Source: Tamlana crocina
Lineage (GTDB): Bacteria > Bacteroidota > Bacteroidia > Flavobacteriales > Flavobacteriaceae
Length of the DNA: 64,000 nucleotides
Direction: 5' to 3'
NCBI GenBank assembly: GCA_040429635.1
Contig: CP158972.1
Coordinates: 33,918 to 97,917 of the forward strand
Numbering within the stretch: the stretch's first letter is position 1; every line of letters begins with the position of its first letter. Below are positions 34,700-43,244 of the stretch, piece after piece. Below the pieces are notes generated by a model. The model ran no database searches, was not told where the DNA came from, and was given only the letters and a program-made list of their open reading frames with translations. Both the position numbers and the translations under genes were made by a program.

Positions 34700-36160
34700 A
34701 TGCTTAAACAACAACTACAATTCAAATTATCACAAAAGCTATCGCCGCAGCAAATTCAATTAATGAAATTGATACAGTTGCCTACGCAAGCTTTTGAGCA
34801 GCGCCTAAAGCAAGAGTTGGAAGAAAACCCTGCTTTAGAAGGTGGAAAGGATGATGCCAAAGACGATTTGGATTCTGATTTTGATAATTCGGCAGACGAA
34901 TACAATGACAACGAAACCATTGAAGCTGATGAAATAAATGTTGATGAATATTTAAGCGACGATGAAGTTCCAGACTATCGTACCCAAACCAATAATTACA
35001 GCAGTGATGACGACGACAAAACCATGCCCTACGCGGCAGGCACCTCGTTTACACAGCACTTATTAAATCAGTTAAACACGTACAGGTTAAGCGACGAAGA
35101 ACGCGATATTGCTGAATTTTTGGTAGGCAGCGTAGATGAAAGCGGCTATATACGAAGAAGCCTTAGCGATATTATGGACGATTTGGCTTTTACTCAAAAC
35201 GTCTACACCACCGAGGAAAACATTGAAAAGGTCCTTAAAAAAGTACACCAATTAGACCCTGCTGGGGTTGGGGCAAGAGATTTACAAGAATGTTTAAGCA
35301 TACAATTACATCGTAAAGAAAAAAATGCCGATACCGATTTGGCCATTGATATTATTGATAATGCCTTTGACCAATTTACCAAAAAGCACTACAAAAAACT
35401 GCTTCAAAAATTCGATATTACCGAAGAACAATTAAAAGGTGCCATTTCTGAAATTGAGCATTTAAACCCCAAACCAGGTGGTTCGTATTCTGGGAACAAC
35501 CGTATTGTGGAGCACGTGGTGCCCGATTTTGCCATTAAAATAGTAGATGGCGAACTGGAACTTACCCTTAACGGAAGAAATGCTCCCGAATTGCATGTAT
35601 CTCGAGAATACAACAACATGTTAAAAGGGTACAAGGATGCTAAAGACAAATCGAAATCGCAGAAAGATGCCGTACTCTTTATCAAACAAAAATTAGACGC
35701 TGCCAAATGGTTTATTGAAGCTATTAAGCAACGCCAACAAACCTTGTTTGTAACCATGAGTGCCATTATGCATTATCAAAAGGATTATTTTTTAACAGGC
35801 GACGAGCGCAATTTAAAACCTATGATCCTGAAGGATATCGCAGACGAAATTAACATGGACGTCTCTACAGTTTCACGAGTGGCAAACAGCAAATATGTTG
35901 ATACGCCCTACGGCACTATTTTGATAAAGGATTTGTTTTCAGAATCGATGAAAAACGATCAAGGTGAAGACGTTTCTACCCGCGAAATCAAAAAAATATT
36001 AGAAACCGTAATCGACGAAGAAAACAAGAGAAAACCCTTAACAGACGAAAATTTAGCATCTATATTGAAAGAAAAAGGCTACCCTATTGCCCGGCGTACC
36101 GTAGCAAAATACCGCGAGCAATTGGATATTCCGGTAGCACGACTCCGTAAAAAAATATAA
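34700..36160 (+). CDS. rpoN: RNA polymerase sigma-54 factor
   Basis: 486 aa. The Gln-rich activator-interacting region I (LKQQLQFKLSQKLSPQQIQLMKLIQLPTQ), a very acidic region II (about 50-110), the core-binding domain, the HTH (ADEINMDVSTVSRVANSKYV) and the RpoN box ARRTVAKYRE near the C-terminus are all present. Sigma-54 needs AAA+ activators; none is encoded in the window. Its stop overlaps the start of the next gene by one base. Confidence 0.97.
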   Translation: MLKQQLQFKLSQKLSPQQIQLMKLIQLPTQAFEQRLKQELEENPALEGGKDDAKDDLDSDFDNSADEYNDNETIEADEINVDEYLSDDEVPDYRTQTNNYSSDDDDKTMPYAAGTSFTQHLLNQLNTYRLSDEERDIAEFLVGSVDESGYIRRSLSDIMDDLAFTQNVYTTEENIEKVLKKVHQLDPAGVGARDLQECLSIQLHRKEKNADTDLAIDIIDNAFDQFTKKHYKKLLQKFDITEEQLKGAISEIEHLNPKPGGSYSGNNRIVEHVVPDFAIKIVDGELELTLNGRNAPELHVSREYNNMLKGYKDAKDKSKSQKDAVLFIKQKLDAAKWFIEAIKQRQQTLFVTMSAIMHYQKDYFLTGDERNLKPMILKDIADEINMDVSTVSRVANSKYVDTPYGTILIKDLFSESMKNDQGEDVSTREIKKILETVIDEENKRKPLTDENLASILKEKGYPIARRTVAKYREQLDIPVARLRKKI

Positions 36161-36765
36161 TGGATAAACTTTTAAAAAGCATCTCGTATGTTTTTCATCC
36201 GCTTATTATGCCTTTGTTTGCGGCATGGTTTTATTTTGAAATATCGCCCAGATATATTTCAGATGAAGTGGTTTACGGAAAACTTATTGCGCTGGGCATA
36301 TTAACATTTATCCTGCCCATTTTAATTTATTTTCTGTTAAAAACATTGGGCAGAGTAAGCAGCATCCATCTTCAAACCGTACGTGAACGGATTTATCCTT
36401 TAATTCTGTACGGCTGTATTTTATTGCTTGTGTTACAGCGCATTGTAAAACCTTCGCTGTCCTCCGAACTTTATTTTTTCTTTATTGGGGTGCTCATTTC
36501 GAACATGGCCTGTTTATTAATGGCCCTTATCAAATTTAAGGTGAGTTTACACATGGTTGCTGTTTCTGGCGTGTTTATGTTTTTTGTGGCGCTTAGCATT
36601 CACTTTAGCGTAAACATAAACGGTACCCTGGCACTTATGTGCGTTGTTATGGGCGCTGTGGCAACATCTCGTTTACATTTAAAGGCGCACAATTATAAAG
36701 AACTTCTTCTCGGTACGTTTATTGGTATTATACCCCAATTAATTTTGGTTAATTATTGGTTGTAA
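36160..36765 (+). CDS. Integral membrane protein, PAP2-like remnant
   Basis: 201 aa with six predicted transmembrane helices. The segment ISVHMVAVSG-like (SLHMVAVSGVFMFF) and ATSRLHLKAHNYKELLLGTFIGI recall the second and third PAP2 phosphatase motifs (SxHxxxxxG, RLHLKAH), but the first motif (KxxxxxxRP) is not intact, so phosphatase activity is uncertain. It is translationally coupled to rpoN (TAATG overlap), a pairing I believe recurs in flavobacteria. Confidence 0.72.
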   Translation: MDKLLKSISYVFHPLIMPLFAAWFYFEISPRYISDEVVYGKLIALGILTFILPILIYFLLKTLGRVSSIHLQTVRERIYPLILYGCILLLVLQRIVKPSLSSELYFFFIGVLISNMACLLMALIKFKVSLHMVAVSGVFMFFVALSIHFSVNINGTLALMCVVMGAVATSRLHLKAHNYKELLLGTFIGIIPQLILVNYWL

Positions 36766-36769
36766 AACA

Positions 36770-37189
36770 TTAAAAACCTTCTATCCAAGGTACAACAAAA
36801 AAACCGGCAAGTTGGCCTTCTAAATCCAACACTGTTCTTATTTCAACCTTTTTTTTAGATTCAAAGTTTCCCTTAAACCTATAAACTTGGTATGACTTAT
36901 CTTGTTTAATCTGGAATACAGTATCTAATTCCAAGCTTTTATAATGCCCAATTGCCTGCTTAATCTTTTTATAGGTCTCCTTTTGAATGGCCTCATTTAA
37001 TCCTTCAACCATTCTTTGGGTAGCTTCTTCTTCATTTAATTTATAAAATCCGCCTTCTTTCTGCGATGACAGCAATTTGTGTGATATGCTTTTAGCAAAT
37101 TCTGCCTGATAATCATCCCCTTGTGCCTTTTGTCCGTATTGACAATTGACAAGCAACAATGCAAAAATTAAAAAGAATAGTTTTTTCAT
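36770..37189 (-). CDS. Secreted DUF3887-like protein
   Basis: 139 aa with a signal peptide (KKLFFLIFALLLVNCQYGQ; the cysteine could be a lipobox, LVNC). The mature part (FYKLNEEEATQRMVEGLNEAI, YKKIKQAIGHYKSLELDTVF, VYRFKGNFESKKKVEIRTVLDLEGQLAGFFV) looks like the DUF3887/NTF2-like fold used as an accessory domain in secreted proteins. Function unknown. It lies 22 bp after the barrel gene at 37212 and may be co-transcribed with it. Confidence 0.65.
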   Translation of the reverse strand: MKKLFFLIFALLLVNCQYGQKAQGDDYQAEFAKSISHKLLSSQKEGGFYKLNEEEATQRMVEGLNEAIQKETYKKIKQAIGHYKSLELDTVFQIKQDKSYQVYRFKGNFESKKKVEIRTVLDLEGQLAGFFVVPWIEGF

Positions 37190-37211
37190 GTAAAAGTATT
37201 TAGAGCCCGAA

Positions 37212-37901
37212 TCACAAAATATAAAACATCAAACCGATTTTGATGGCACTCATATCGATAGTGTTCCCATTAATCTGGGCATTATTGTTAAAAATGGGGT
37301 TTAAAGCATAATACAGATGAAGATTCCATGTGTTGTAACCAGCACTTAATGTTAAACCATACTGAAGATTATTAAAATCCGGATTGTCGTTGTACTTAAA
37401 ATCTCCCAAATCGCCTTTATGCTTATTGGTATTCACAAAAGAATACCCTAACTTAAAACCGGTGTAAATGCGCCAAAAGTTATAATCGGCTGGCGTAGAT
37501 GTTCTCCAACGGAATTCAATGGGCAATTCCACCAAATGTGATGCAAACTTGTTTTTGTTATAGGTTCCTTTATCCTCAATAACGTTATAATTGAATTCGC
37601 CTGAATTTGATTTACTGACCAACAAATTTTCGTTAAACGAATTGGCCGAATAGCCCAAGCCAATACCAATGGCCCAAGTACGGCTTTTATTAATGGGCAT
37701 GTCTTTAATGAAACCCAAATGAAACCCCAATGAAAAACCGCTTTGTTTTATGCCAGAAGGTTTATTCACAAGTACATTGTAGGTTACCCCTACATAAAAA
37801 TGATCTTCTTTGTAAAGAGAATCGATTTCTTTAACCGAATGATCTTGGCTATACATGGTGCCAAAAACAAAAAAAAGTATGACTACAACAAATCGTTTCA
37901 T
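37212..37901 (-). CDS. Outer-membrane beta-barrel protein (PorT-like/OMP_b-brl_2)
   Basis: 229 aa with a signal peptide (VVVILFFVFGTMYSQ) and alternating amphipathic strands up to a terminal IKIGLMFYIL, fitting a small 8- to 10-strand barrel of the 'porin family/PorT-like' type. It is downstream of the ExbB/ExbD operon but separated from it by a strong terminator. I do not claim it is the type IX component PorT; its sequence is only of that general class. Confidence 0.72.
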   Translation of the reverse strand: MKRFVVVILFFVFGTMYSQDHSVKEIDSLYKEDHFYVGVTYNVLVNKPSGIKQSGFSLGFHLGFIKDMPINKSRTWAIGIGLGYSANSFNENLLVSKSNSGEFNYNVIEDKGTYNKNKFASHLVELPIEFRWRTSTPADYNFWRIYTGFKLGYSFVNTNKHKGDLGDFKYNDNPDFNNLQYGLTLSAGYNTWNLHLYYALNPIFNNNAQINGNTIDMSAIKIGLMFYIL

Positions 37902-37936
37902 GTAGAATGGGCATTATTGAACCAAATATAAAAAAC

Positions 37937-37970
37937 AAAAAGGCGTTTTGAATATTCAAAACGCCTTTTT
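37937..37970. terminator. Terminator of the exbB-exbD operon
   Basis: Perfect 34-bp palindrome built on AAAAAGGCGTTTTGAAT. Confidence 0.9.
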
Positions 37971-37992
37971 CTATAAAATTAAGAGTGTAAAA

Positions 37993-38469
37993 TTATTGGT
38001 TTTCAAGTACACTTCCTTTTTTTGTAGTGTAATTAATTTTTAGTGCATTAACTTTACGTAGTTCATATTTAATATCACCAATCAATCCCATATTGGCATC
38101 ACTGTCAACTTTTAATGCAGTGGTTAAAAATGGAACCAATTCCTCTCGTTTAGAAGCGCGCTCTTCAGCGATAAACGAGGCAATATCACTTACATTGGCA
38201 AAATCGTCGTTTAACTGGATTCTAGCCTCGGTACCAAACTGCTTATAGTTGGCACTTGGCTTACCCGCATAAATGTACATTACCAAATCTTTCTTATCAA
38301 GTTTTTCAACCTGATCGGCATAGGGAAGGTTATTTTCAATTTTAAGGGTGTTTTGCCTCATTACTGTGGCCACCATAAAAAAGAATAATAACATAAATAC
38401 GATATCTGGTAAAGCCGCTGTGTTTACAGCTGGTATATCGCCTCCCTTTTTCTTCTTAAATTTAGACAT
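37993..38469 (-). CDS. ExbD/TolR family protein (second copy)
   Basis: 158 aa. One N-terminal transmembrane helix (PDIVFMLLFFFMVATVM) preceded by a basic start and containing the essential membrane aspartate (LPDIVF), then a periplasmic domain. It is part of the proton-driven motor that energises TonB. Compared with the upstream ExbD it has a different periplasmic domain, and the two may form a hetero-complex. Last gene of the operon before the terminator. Confidence 0.9.
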   Translation of the reverse strand: MSKFKKKKGGDIPAVNTAALPDIVFMLLFFFMVATVMRQNTLKIENNLPYADQVEKLDKKDLVMYIYAGKPSANYKQFGTEARIQLNDDFANVSDIASFIAEERASKREELVPFLTTALKVDSDANMGLIGDIKYELRKVNALKINYTTKKGSVLENQ

Positions 38470-38491
38470 ATTTTTGAATGTTAAATTTTAT

Positions 38492-39076
38492 CTATTGTAC
38501 TTCAGAAAGCTTTTGCGGATAATCAAGCTTTATCTGCTCGATTTGATCTTTCAGCTTTGTTTTGTTCCCAGGCCAGTTTACGTCGTTATAATTTGCTTCC
38601 ATTTCAGCAAATGTTTGCCCGTAAAGCTCTTCTGCCCTTCTGTTTCTAAGTTCGTTGTATGCTGCTACAAGTTCGTTTTGTACGGCGATATACGTTTTAT
38701 AAGTCGTTTCACGCTCGTTCTTTAACGATATGATAGCTTTGTCTGGATTATCAGAAGAATCAGGGTTCTTTTTACCCTTGCAAAAACTACATGATCCATC
38801 GCCTCCGTTATCTAAAAATTCTTTGGCAGCTTCCCTTAAATCCTTCAACTCCATAATCTCATCTTCAACCAACAACTGGTCTTTACCATTCAAAAGAACC
38901 GTAAAGATGTTTTTTTGCTTGATGATAGGAGGTTCGGTTTCTTCAATAGGAGGCAACTTTCTATTTAAACCAGAATCGGTTTCAATAGTTGTAGTTACCA
39001 AAAAGAATATCAATAACAAGAAAGCAATATCGGCCATGGAGCCTGCATTTACTTCTGGTGCTGCTCTTTTCGCCAT
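38492..39076 (-). CDS. ExbD/TolR family protein with a CxxC insert
   Basis: 194 aa, longer than usual (about 140). The N-terminus has VNAGSMADIAFLLLIFFLVTTTIE with the membrane Asp. The periplasmic domain carries an insert GGDGSCSFCKGKKNPDSSDN (about 91-110) with a CxxC pair, followed by a long charged helical tail (about 115-194). The CxxC could be a disulfide or a metal site in the periplasm. It is 4 bp from the gene before it and 22 bp from the next. Confidence 0.9.
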   Translation of the reverse strand: MAKRAAPEVNAGSMADIAFLLLIFFLVTTTIETDSGLNRKLPPIEETEPPIIKQKNIFTVLLNGKDQLLVEDEIMELKDLREAAKEFLDNGGDGSCSFCKGKKNPDSSDNPDKAIISLKNERETTYKTYIAVQNELVAAYNELRNRRAEELYGQTFAEMEANYNDVNWPGNKTKLKDQIEQIKLDYPQKLSEVQ

Positions 39077-39079
39077 AAT

Positions 39080-39511
39080 TTATTTGTTAAATATTTTTTT
39101 TGCTCCGCCGTATAGCATCGATCCTATGGCAAGTACTGCAAGGATATAAAATGCATATAAACCTGCGCCTACAGTTTTGGATGTTGATTCCGTCACATCT
39201 GCGCCTTTATCTATAAACGGTTTTAAGTTTAAATCTGTACCCGACGAAATGCCATAAGAAATTAATATAATGGCCAAAAATACACCTACGGTAAGTAATG
39301 TTTTTTTAAGGTTACCAGCAAACAAGCCTTTGATAACAAACAATACAACCAATAAAAGTACAATACCTAAAACTGCATAGGCCACATACAGCATATTCCC
39401 GCTCATACTTTGTGCGCTTTCTTCATCACCAGCCATAATCATTAGTGCAAAAATGGCACCAATAATAGCTAGAGCGAAGGCTACTATTTTTAATATTTTA
39501 TGTAAACCCAT
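39080..39511 (-). CDS. Four-helix membrane protein of the Exb operon
   Basis: 143 aa with four predicted transmembrane helices (about 7-27, 41-63, 70-88 and 114-136). No family motif was recognised. It lies between exbB and the first exbD (23 bp and 3 bp spacing), a position that recurs in Bacteroidota Exb operons as far as I recall, so an accessory part of the motor complex is a fair guess. Confidence 0.75.
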   Translation of the reverse strand: MGLHKILKIVAFALAIIGAIFALMIMAGDEESAQSMSGNMLYVAYAVLGIVLLLVVLFVIKGLFAGNLKKTLLTVGVFLAIILISYGISSGTDLNLKPFIDKGADVTESTSKTVGAGLYAFYILAVLAIGSMLYGGAKKIFNK

Positions 39512-39534
39512 AATTTTTTAGTTTTCAATTATTA

Positions 39535-40311
39535 TTACTTTTTATTTCTAATCAATAGATCCATTAACGTGATAGAAGCATCTTCCATATCGTTAACAAT
39601 ACTATCAATTTTAGCAATAATGTAATTGTAAAAAATTTGAAGGATAATTGCTACCACAAGACCAAATACTGTTGTTAAAAGTGCTACTTTAATACCACCT
39701 GCAACAAGTGATGGCTGCATGTCTCCGGCAGCTTCAATTTTATCGAATGCTTGAATCATACCTATTACCGTACCCATGAAACCAAGCATTGGTGCCAAGG
39801 CTATAAATAATGAAATCCAAGATACGTTTTTCTCTAATTGTCCCATTTGAACACCACCGTAGGCTACAACCGCTTTTTCGGCAGCTTCCAATCCTTCATC
39901 TGTTCTATCCAAACCTTGGTAGAAAATAGACGCAATAGGACCTTTTGTATTTCTACAAACTTCTTTTGCAGCCTCAACACCACCTGAAGCTAACGCATCT
40001 TCTACTTCTTGAGTTAACTTTTTTGTGTTTGTAGTTGAAAGGTTTAAAAAGATAATTCTTTCTATGGCAATGGCTAATCCTAAAATTAAACATAACAATA
40101 CGATCCCCATAAAACCAGGGCCTCCTTCAATAAAACGTTTCTTTAATTCTTGGTGAAAACCTAACGATTCTTCAGCTGCTGCTGAATCCTCTTCTTGAGC
40201 CACAGTTACTGTAGTTGTAACAGCGCTATTCGTGTTTGCAATGGTTGTTGCATTAGCCGTTCCAAATGCCATCATTCCTGTTATGGCAAGGATTGAAAAT
40301 AATCTTTTCAT
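39535..40311 (-). CDS. exbB: MotA/TolQ/ExbB proton channel
   Basis: 258 aa. A signal-like N-terminus (KRLFSILAITGMMAFGTANA) and an acidic linker precede the three-helix channel: TM1 FMGIVLLCLILGLAIAIERI, then the cytoplasmic domain (GLDRTDEGLEAAEKAVV), TM2 LFIALAPMLGFMGTVIGMIQAF and TM3 GGIKVALLTTVFGLVVAIILQIF. The G-x-x-G-T-V-x-G-M motif is the ExbB/TolQ hallmark. First gene of the four-gene operon that powers TonB-dependent receptors such as those at 19455 and 63806. Confidence 0.93.
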   Translation of the reverse strand: MKRLFSILAITGMMAFGTANATTIANTNSAVTTTVTVAQEEDSAAAEESLGFHQELKKRFIEGGPGFMGIVLLCLILGLAIAIERIIFLNLSTTNTKKLTQEVEDALASGGVEAAKEVCRNTKGPIASIFYQGLDRTDEGLEAAEKAVVAYGGVQMGQLEKNVSWISLFIALAPMLGFMGTVIGMIQAFDKIEAAGDMQPSLVAGGIKVALLTTVFGLVVAIILQIFYNYIIAKIDSIVNDMEDASITLMDLLIRNKK

Positions 40312-40386
40312 GTTCTAAAATCTTAATTTTATTAGTTAAAAGTGTTTAAAGATATAAAAAAAAAGCAATTAAAAATAAAATAACAG

Positions 40387-40474
40387 CAGAGAGGAAGGGA
40401 TTCGAACCCTCGATACGCTTTTGACGTATACACACTTTCCAGGCGTGCGCCTTCGACCACTCGGCCACCTCTCT
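40387..40474 (-). tRNA. tRNA-Ser(GGA)
   Basis: 88 nt with a long variable arm. Acceptor AGAGAGG/CCTCTCT, anticodon stem CACGC/GTGTG with loop CTGGAAA (anticodon GGA), T arm with GGTTCGAATCC, discriminator G. CCA is not encoded. Confidence 0.95.
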
Positions 40475-40549
40475 GTATATTAATCATCTTAATTAACAGG
40501 GGTCAAATAACGAAAAAATCTTCGATTGCTAAAATTTTGAAAGTTAATT

Positions 40550-41584
40550 TTACGAGATTTCTCCACGCAACGAAGTTTCATACGTGGTTTTGAACGTGTT
40601 ACCATTTTCTGCATTCGCCCCCAATAAATACATTAATTTAGCTATAGCAGCTTCGGTGGTAATATCTTTGCCCGAAACAACGCCAATTTCCTTTAACTCA
40701 TTGCTAGTTTCGTAGTGCCCCATCATAACACTTCCACCTGGGCATTGGGTGACATTAATAATATATATGCCTTTTGAAATTTGTTCTTTTAAAATATCGA
40801 CAAACCACTTTTGGGTTGTAGCATTACCTGCACCATAGGTTTCAATGATGACACCTTTTAAATTTGGCGTACCAAAAATAGTTTTAACCACTGTTTCCGA
40901 AATTCCGGGATACAACTTTATTAGGGCAATATTATTATCAAAAGTTTTATTAATTTTTAATGCTTTGTCCGTTTTCGGCTGAAACAAATACTCCTTATTA
41001 ATTTTAAGATGCACACCCGACTCTGCCAATTCGGGATAATTCATGGAAGCAAAGGCTTGAAAATGTTCAGCATTTAACTTCGTGGTGCGGTTGCCACGAT
41101 ACAGTTTATATTCAAAATACAAACAAACTTCCTTTACAACCGGTTGACTGTTTTCCTGTAGCGATGCTAATTGAATCGACGTGATTAAATTCTCCTTGGC
41201 ATCGGTACGTAAATCGCCAATGGGCAATTGCGACCCCGTAAAAATCACAGGTTTTGCCAAGTTTTCTAGCATAAAACTTAATACCGAAGCCGAATAGCTC
41301 ATGGTATCACTGCCGTGGAGCACCACAAAGCCATCAAACGCCTTGTAATTGCTTTCAATGATTTCGGCCATTTGCATCCAATATTCGGGGTTCATATTGC
41401 TCGAATCAATCGGACTGTCAAAAGACACGGTATCGATATCGCAATCCAATAGCTGGATTTCTGGAATACGTGTTAACAGATTTTTAAAATTGAATGCTTT
41501 AAGCGCACCTGTTTTGGCATCTTTCACCATACCAATAGTGCCGCCTGTATATATAAGGAGTATGTTCGGTTTTTTGTTCTTCAT
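40550..41584 (-). CDS. ansA: Type I asparaginase
   Basis: 344-aa cytoplasmic asparaginase. Both catalytic threonine motifs are present: IYTGGTIGMV near the N-terminus and VLHGSDTMSYSASVLSFML, with GSQLPIGDLRTDA between. No signal peptide, so it is the low-affinity cytoplasmic type (AnsA). It converts asparagine to aspartate and ammonia. Three bp separate it from the TatD gene upstream, so the two share a transcript. Confidence 0.94.
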   Translation of the reverse strand: MKNKKPNILLIYTGGTIGMVKDAKTGALKAFNFKNLLTRIPEIQLLDCDIDTVSFDSPIDSSNMNPEYWMQMAEIIESNYKAFDGFVVLHGSDTMSYSASVLSFMLENLAKPVIFTGSQLPIGDLRTDAKENLITSIQLASLQENSQPVVKEVCLYFEYKLYRGNRTTKLNAEHFQAFASMNYPELAESGVHLKINKEYLFQPKTDKALKINKTFDNNIALIKLYPGISETVVKTIFGTPNLKGVIIETYGAGNATTQKWFVDILKEQISKGIYIINVTQCPGGSVMMGHYETSNELKEIGVVSGKDITTEAAIAKLMYLLGANAENGNTFKTTYETSLRGEIS

Positions 41585-41587
41585 AAA

Positions 41588-42358
41588 TTATATGCCAAAA
41601 ACGTCTTTTGAATTCGTGGTAGTAATTTCGGCAATTTCTTCGACAGACCTATTATATATGGTCGCCAATTTTTCCAATACCTTTATTATATATACACTTT
41701 CGTTTCGCTTGCCGCGGAAAGGGGTTGGTGCCAAATAGGGCGCATCGGTCTCCAAAACAATATTTTTTAAATCGATTTCGTTGAGAAATTTATCAATTTT
41801 CCCGTTTTTGAAAGTCGCCACGCCGCCAATGCCCAACTTCATATTATAGGACAGTGCCTGGTATGCCTGCTCAAAAGTTCCGGTGAAGCAGTGAAAGACC
41901 CCGAATAAATCATCGCTTTTCTCCTCTTCCAAAACTTCAAAAATGGTATCGAAAGCCTCACGACAATGAATCACGATGGGTAATCGATATTGCTTTGCCA
42001 ATTGAATTTGACGTTTAAATGCTTTTTTCTGAATATCTAAAGTCGATTTGTCCCAATATAAGTCAACGCCCGTTTCACCAATAGCGTAAAATTTTCGTTG
42101 TGCCAAAAGCTCTTCAACGTGTTTCAATTCCTCCTCCCAACTTTCGGGTTTTACGTGCGTGGGATGCAAACCGGTCATTAAAAAAATGTTCTCAGGAAAG
42201 TCTTTTTCCAACTGAAGCATGGCCTCGGTATATTCAGAATCGATGGCAGGAATAAAAAACCGCGACACGCCTTGCTCAATGGCACGGTTAATCATTTCGC
42301 TTCGGTCGTCATCAAAAGCTTCGCTATATAAATGGGTGTGGGTATCTGTAATTATCAT
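41588..42358 (-). CDS. TatD family metal-dependent hydrolase
   Basis: 256-aa TIM-barrel hydrolase of the TatD family. Metal ligands: DTHTHLY at the N-terminus, GETGVDLY, VIHCREA, VFHCFTGT and the late ETDAPYLAP. TatD enzymes are 3'-5' exonucleases of DNA/RNA processing. Start ATG 42356-42358 (MIITDTHTH) is chosen; a longer frame from 42382 starts with residues that precede the conserved first strand. Confidence 0.93.
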   Translation of the reverse strand: MIITDTHTHLYSEAFDDDRSEMINRAIEQGVSRFFIPAIDSEYTEAMLQLEKDFPENIFLMTGLHPTHVKPESWEEELKHVEELLAQRKFYAIGETGVDLYWDKSTLDIQKKAFKRQIQLAKQYRLPIVIHCREAFDTIFEVLEEEKSDDLFGVFHCFTGTFEQAYQALSYNMKLGIGGVATFKNGKIDKFLNEIDLKNIVLETDAPYLAPTPFRGKRNESVYIIKVLEKLATIYNRSVEEIAEITTTNSKDVFGI

Positions 42359-42376
42359 GGTGCAAAAATAATCTTT

Positions 42377-42454
42377 TGTCACTTCGAGAGAAATCGAGAA
42401 GTCTTAAAATTACACATTATCTTCATTTAGGTCTCGACTCCGCTCGACCTGACA
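42377..42454. repeat. Paired inverted copies of the intergenic repeat
   Basis: TGTCACTTCGAGAGAAATCG with AGAAGTC (42377-42404) and, inverted, GTCTCGACTCCGCTCGACCT with GACA (42431-42454). Both match the sequence inside polA at 550-577. Together they can fold into a long hairpin upstream of tatD. Confidence 0.6.
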
Positions 42455-42490
42455 AAGGAATTAAAGAACCGTTTTCAATACAATGCAGTT

Positions 42491-43240
42491 TCAATCCAAC
42501 TTAACTATCAATTTTTGAGCACGCTTGTAATCGTCGGCATCTTCAGGCAGTGTTTGTAAAATTTCCAAACAGGCTTCGATTTCCTTTTGCTTTAGTTTGC
42601 TCAACGCCAAATACCAAGTCGCTTTGTTTTTGTAAGCAGAATTTCCGTTACGCAATTCGTTCAGCAATTTGTCGGCAGTTTCAAAAACATTCAACTCAAT
42701 ATTCGAAATGGATCGATAGAGTTTTAATTCTGCATTATAGTTATCCGAGTTTAAAAGCTCGGCAAAAGCTGCTTCCGCTTTAGCGAAATCTTTATTATTG
42801 AAAGCCGATTCGGCCGTTTTTAAAAGTTCATCTTGGTTGCCACGCACACTTAAACTTATGGTGCCAAAATCATTGTAATCGGAATAGGTTGGCGTTGAAA
42901 ACTGATTGAACACAAAAACACCGAAAAGCAAAACCACACAAGCGGCTATGGCATATTTATAAAAATTCAGTTTTCTCACCTTAGGTTTTACCACTTCTTC
43001 GGCAATGGTATTTTTACTGAAATGTTCAGCCGAAATTTTCTTTAAATTCTGCTGAAAAGCTGCCGAAGCCTCTTCGTTGCCGATGTTATGCTCTAGAAAG
43101 GAAGACAATTCTTTAAAGGTTTGGAACGACTGATTAAATTCAGCATCGGTTTTTAATCGATTTTCGAAATTGAGCTTTTCTTCCGCAGACAATTCGTTGG
43201 CGAGGTAGGCTTCAAATAGTATGTAATTTTGGTCGTCCAT
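42491..43240 (-). CDS. Anti-sigma-like membrane protein with periplasmic TPRs
   Basis: 249 aa. The N-terminal 85 residues (NYILFEAYLANELSAEEKLN, FENRLKTDAEF) have the helical layout of Bacteroidota anti-sigma cytoplasmic domains without zinc ligands; one transmembrane helix at about 95-114; and a periplasmic part with TPR-like helices (AFNNKDFAKAEAAFAELLNS, ATWYLALSKLKQKEIEACLE). It starts 4 bp after the sigma gene stop, which fits a sigma/anti-sigma pair; the anti-sigma role is inferred. ATG 43238-43240 is chosen because the longer frame from 43330 runs back into the sigma gene with unrelated sequence. Confidence 0.75.
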   Translation of the reverse strand: MDDQNYILFEAYLANELSAEEKLNFENRLKTDAEFNQSFQTFKELSSFLEHNIGNEEASAAFQQNLKKISAEHFSKNTIAEEVVKPKVRKLNFYKYAIAACVVLLFGVFVFNQFSTPTYSDYNDFGTISLSVRGNQDELLKTAESAFNNKDFAKAEAAFAELLNSDNYNAELKLYRSISNIELNVFETADKLLNELRNGNSAYKNKATWYLALSKLKQKEIEACLEILQTLPEDADDYKRAQKLIVKLD

Positions 43241-43244
43241 AACT

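Noticed and set aside
36160-36765. Active PAP2 phosphatase
   Set aside because: Only the second and third motifs are suggested; the first motif is not intact, so I left the activity open.
37212-37901. PorT of the type IX secretion system
   Set aside because: The protein is a barrel of that general class, but I cannot see PorT-specific sequence, and the gene context is not that of PorT.
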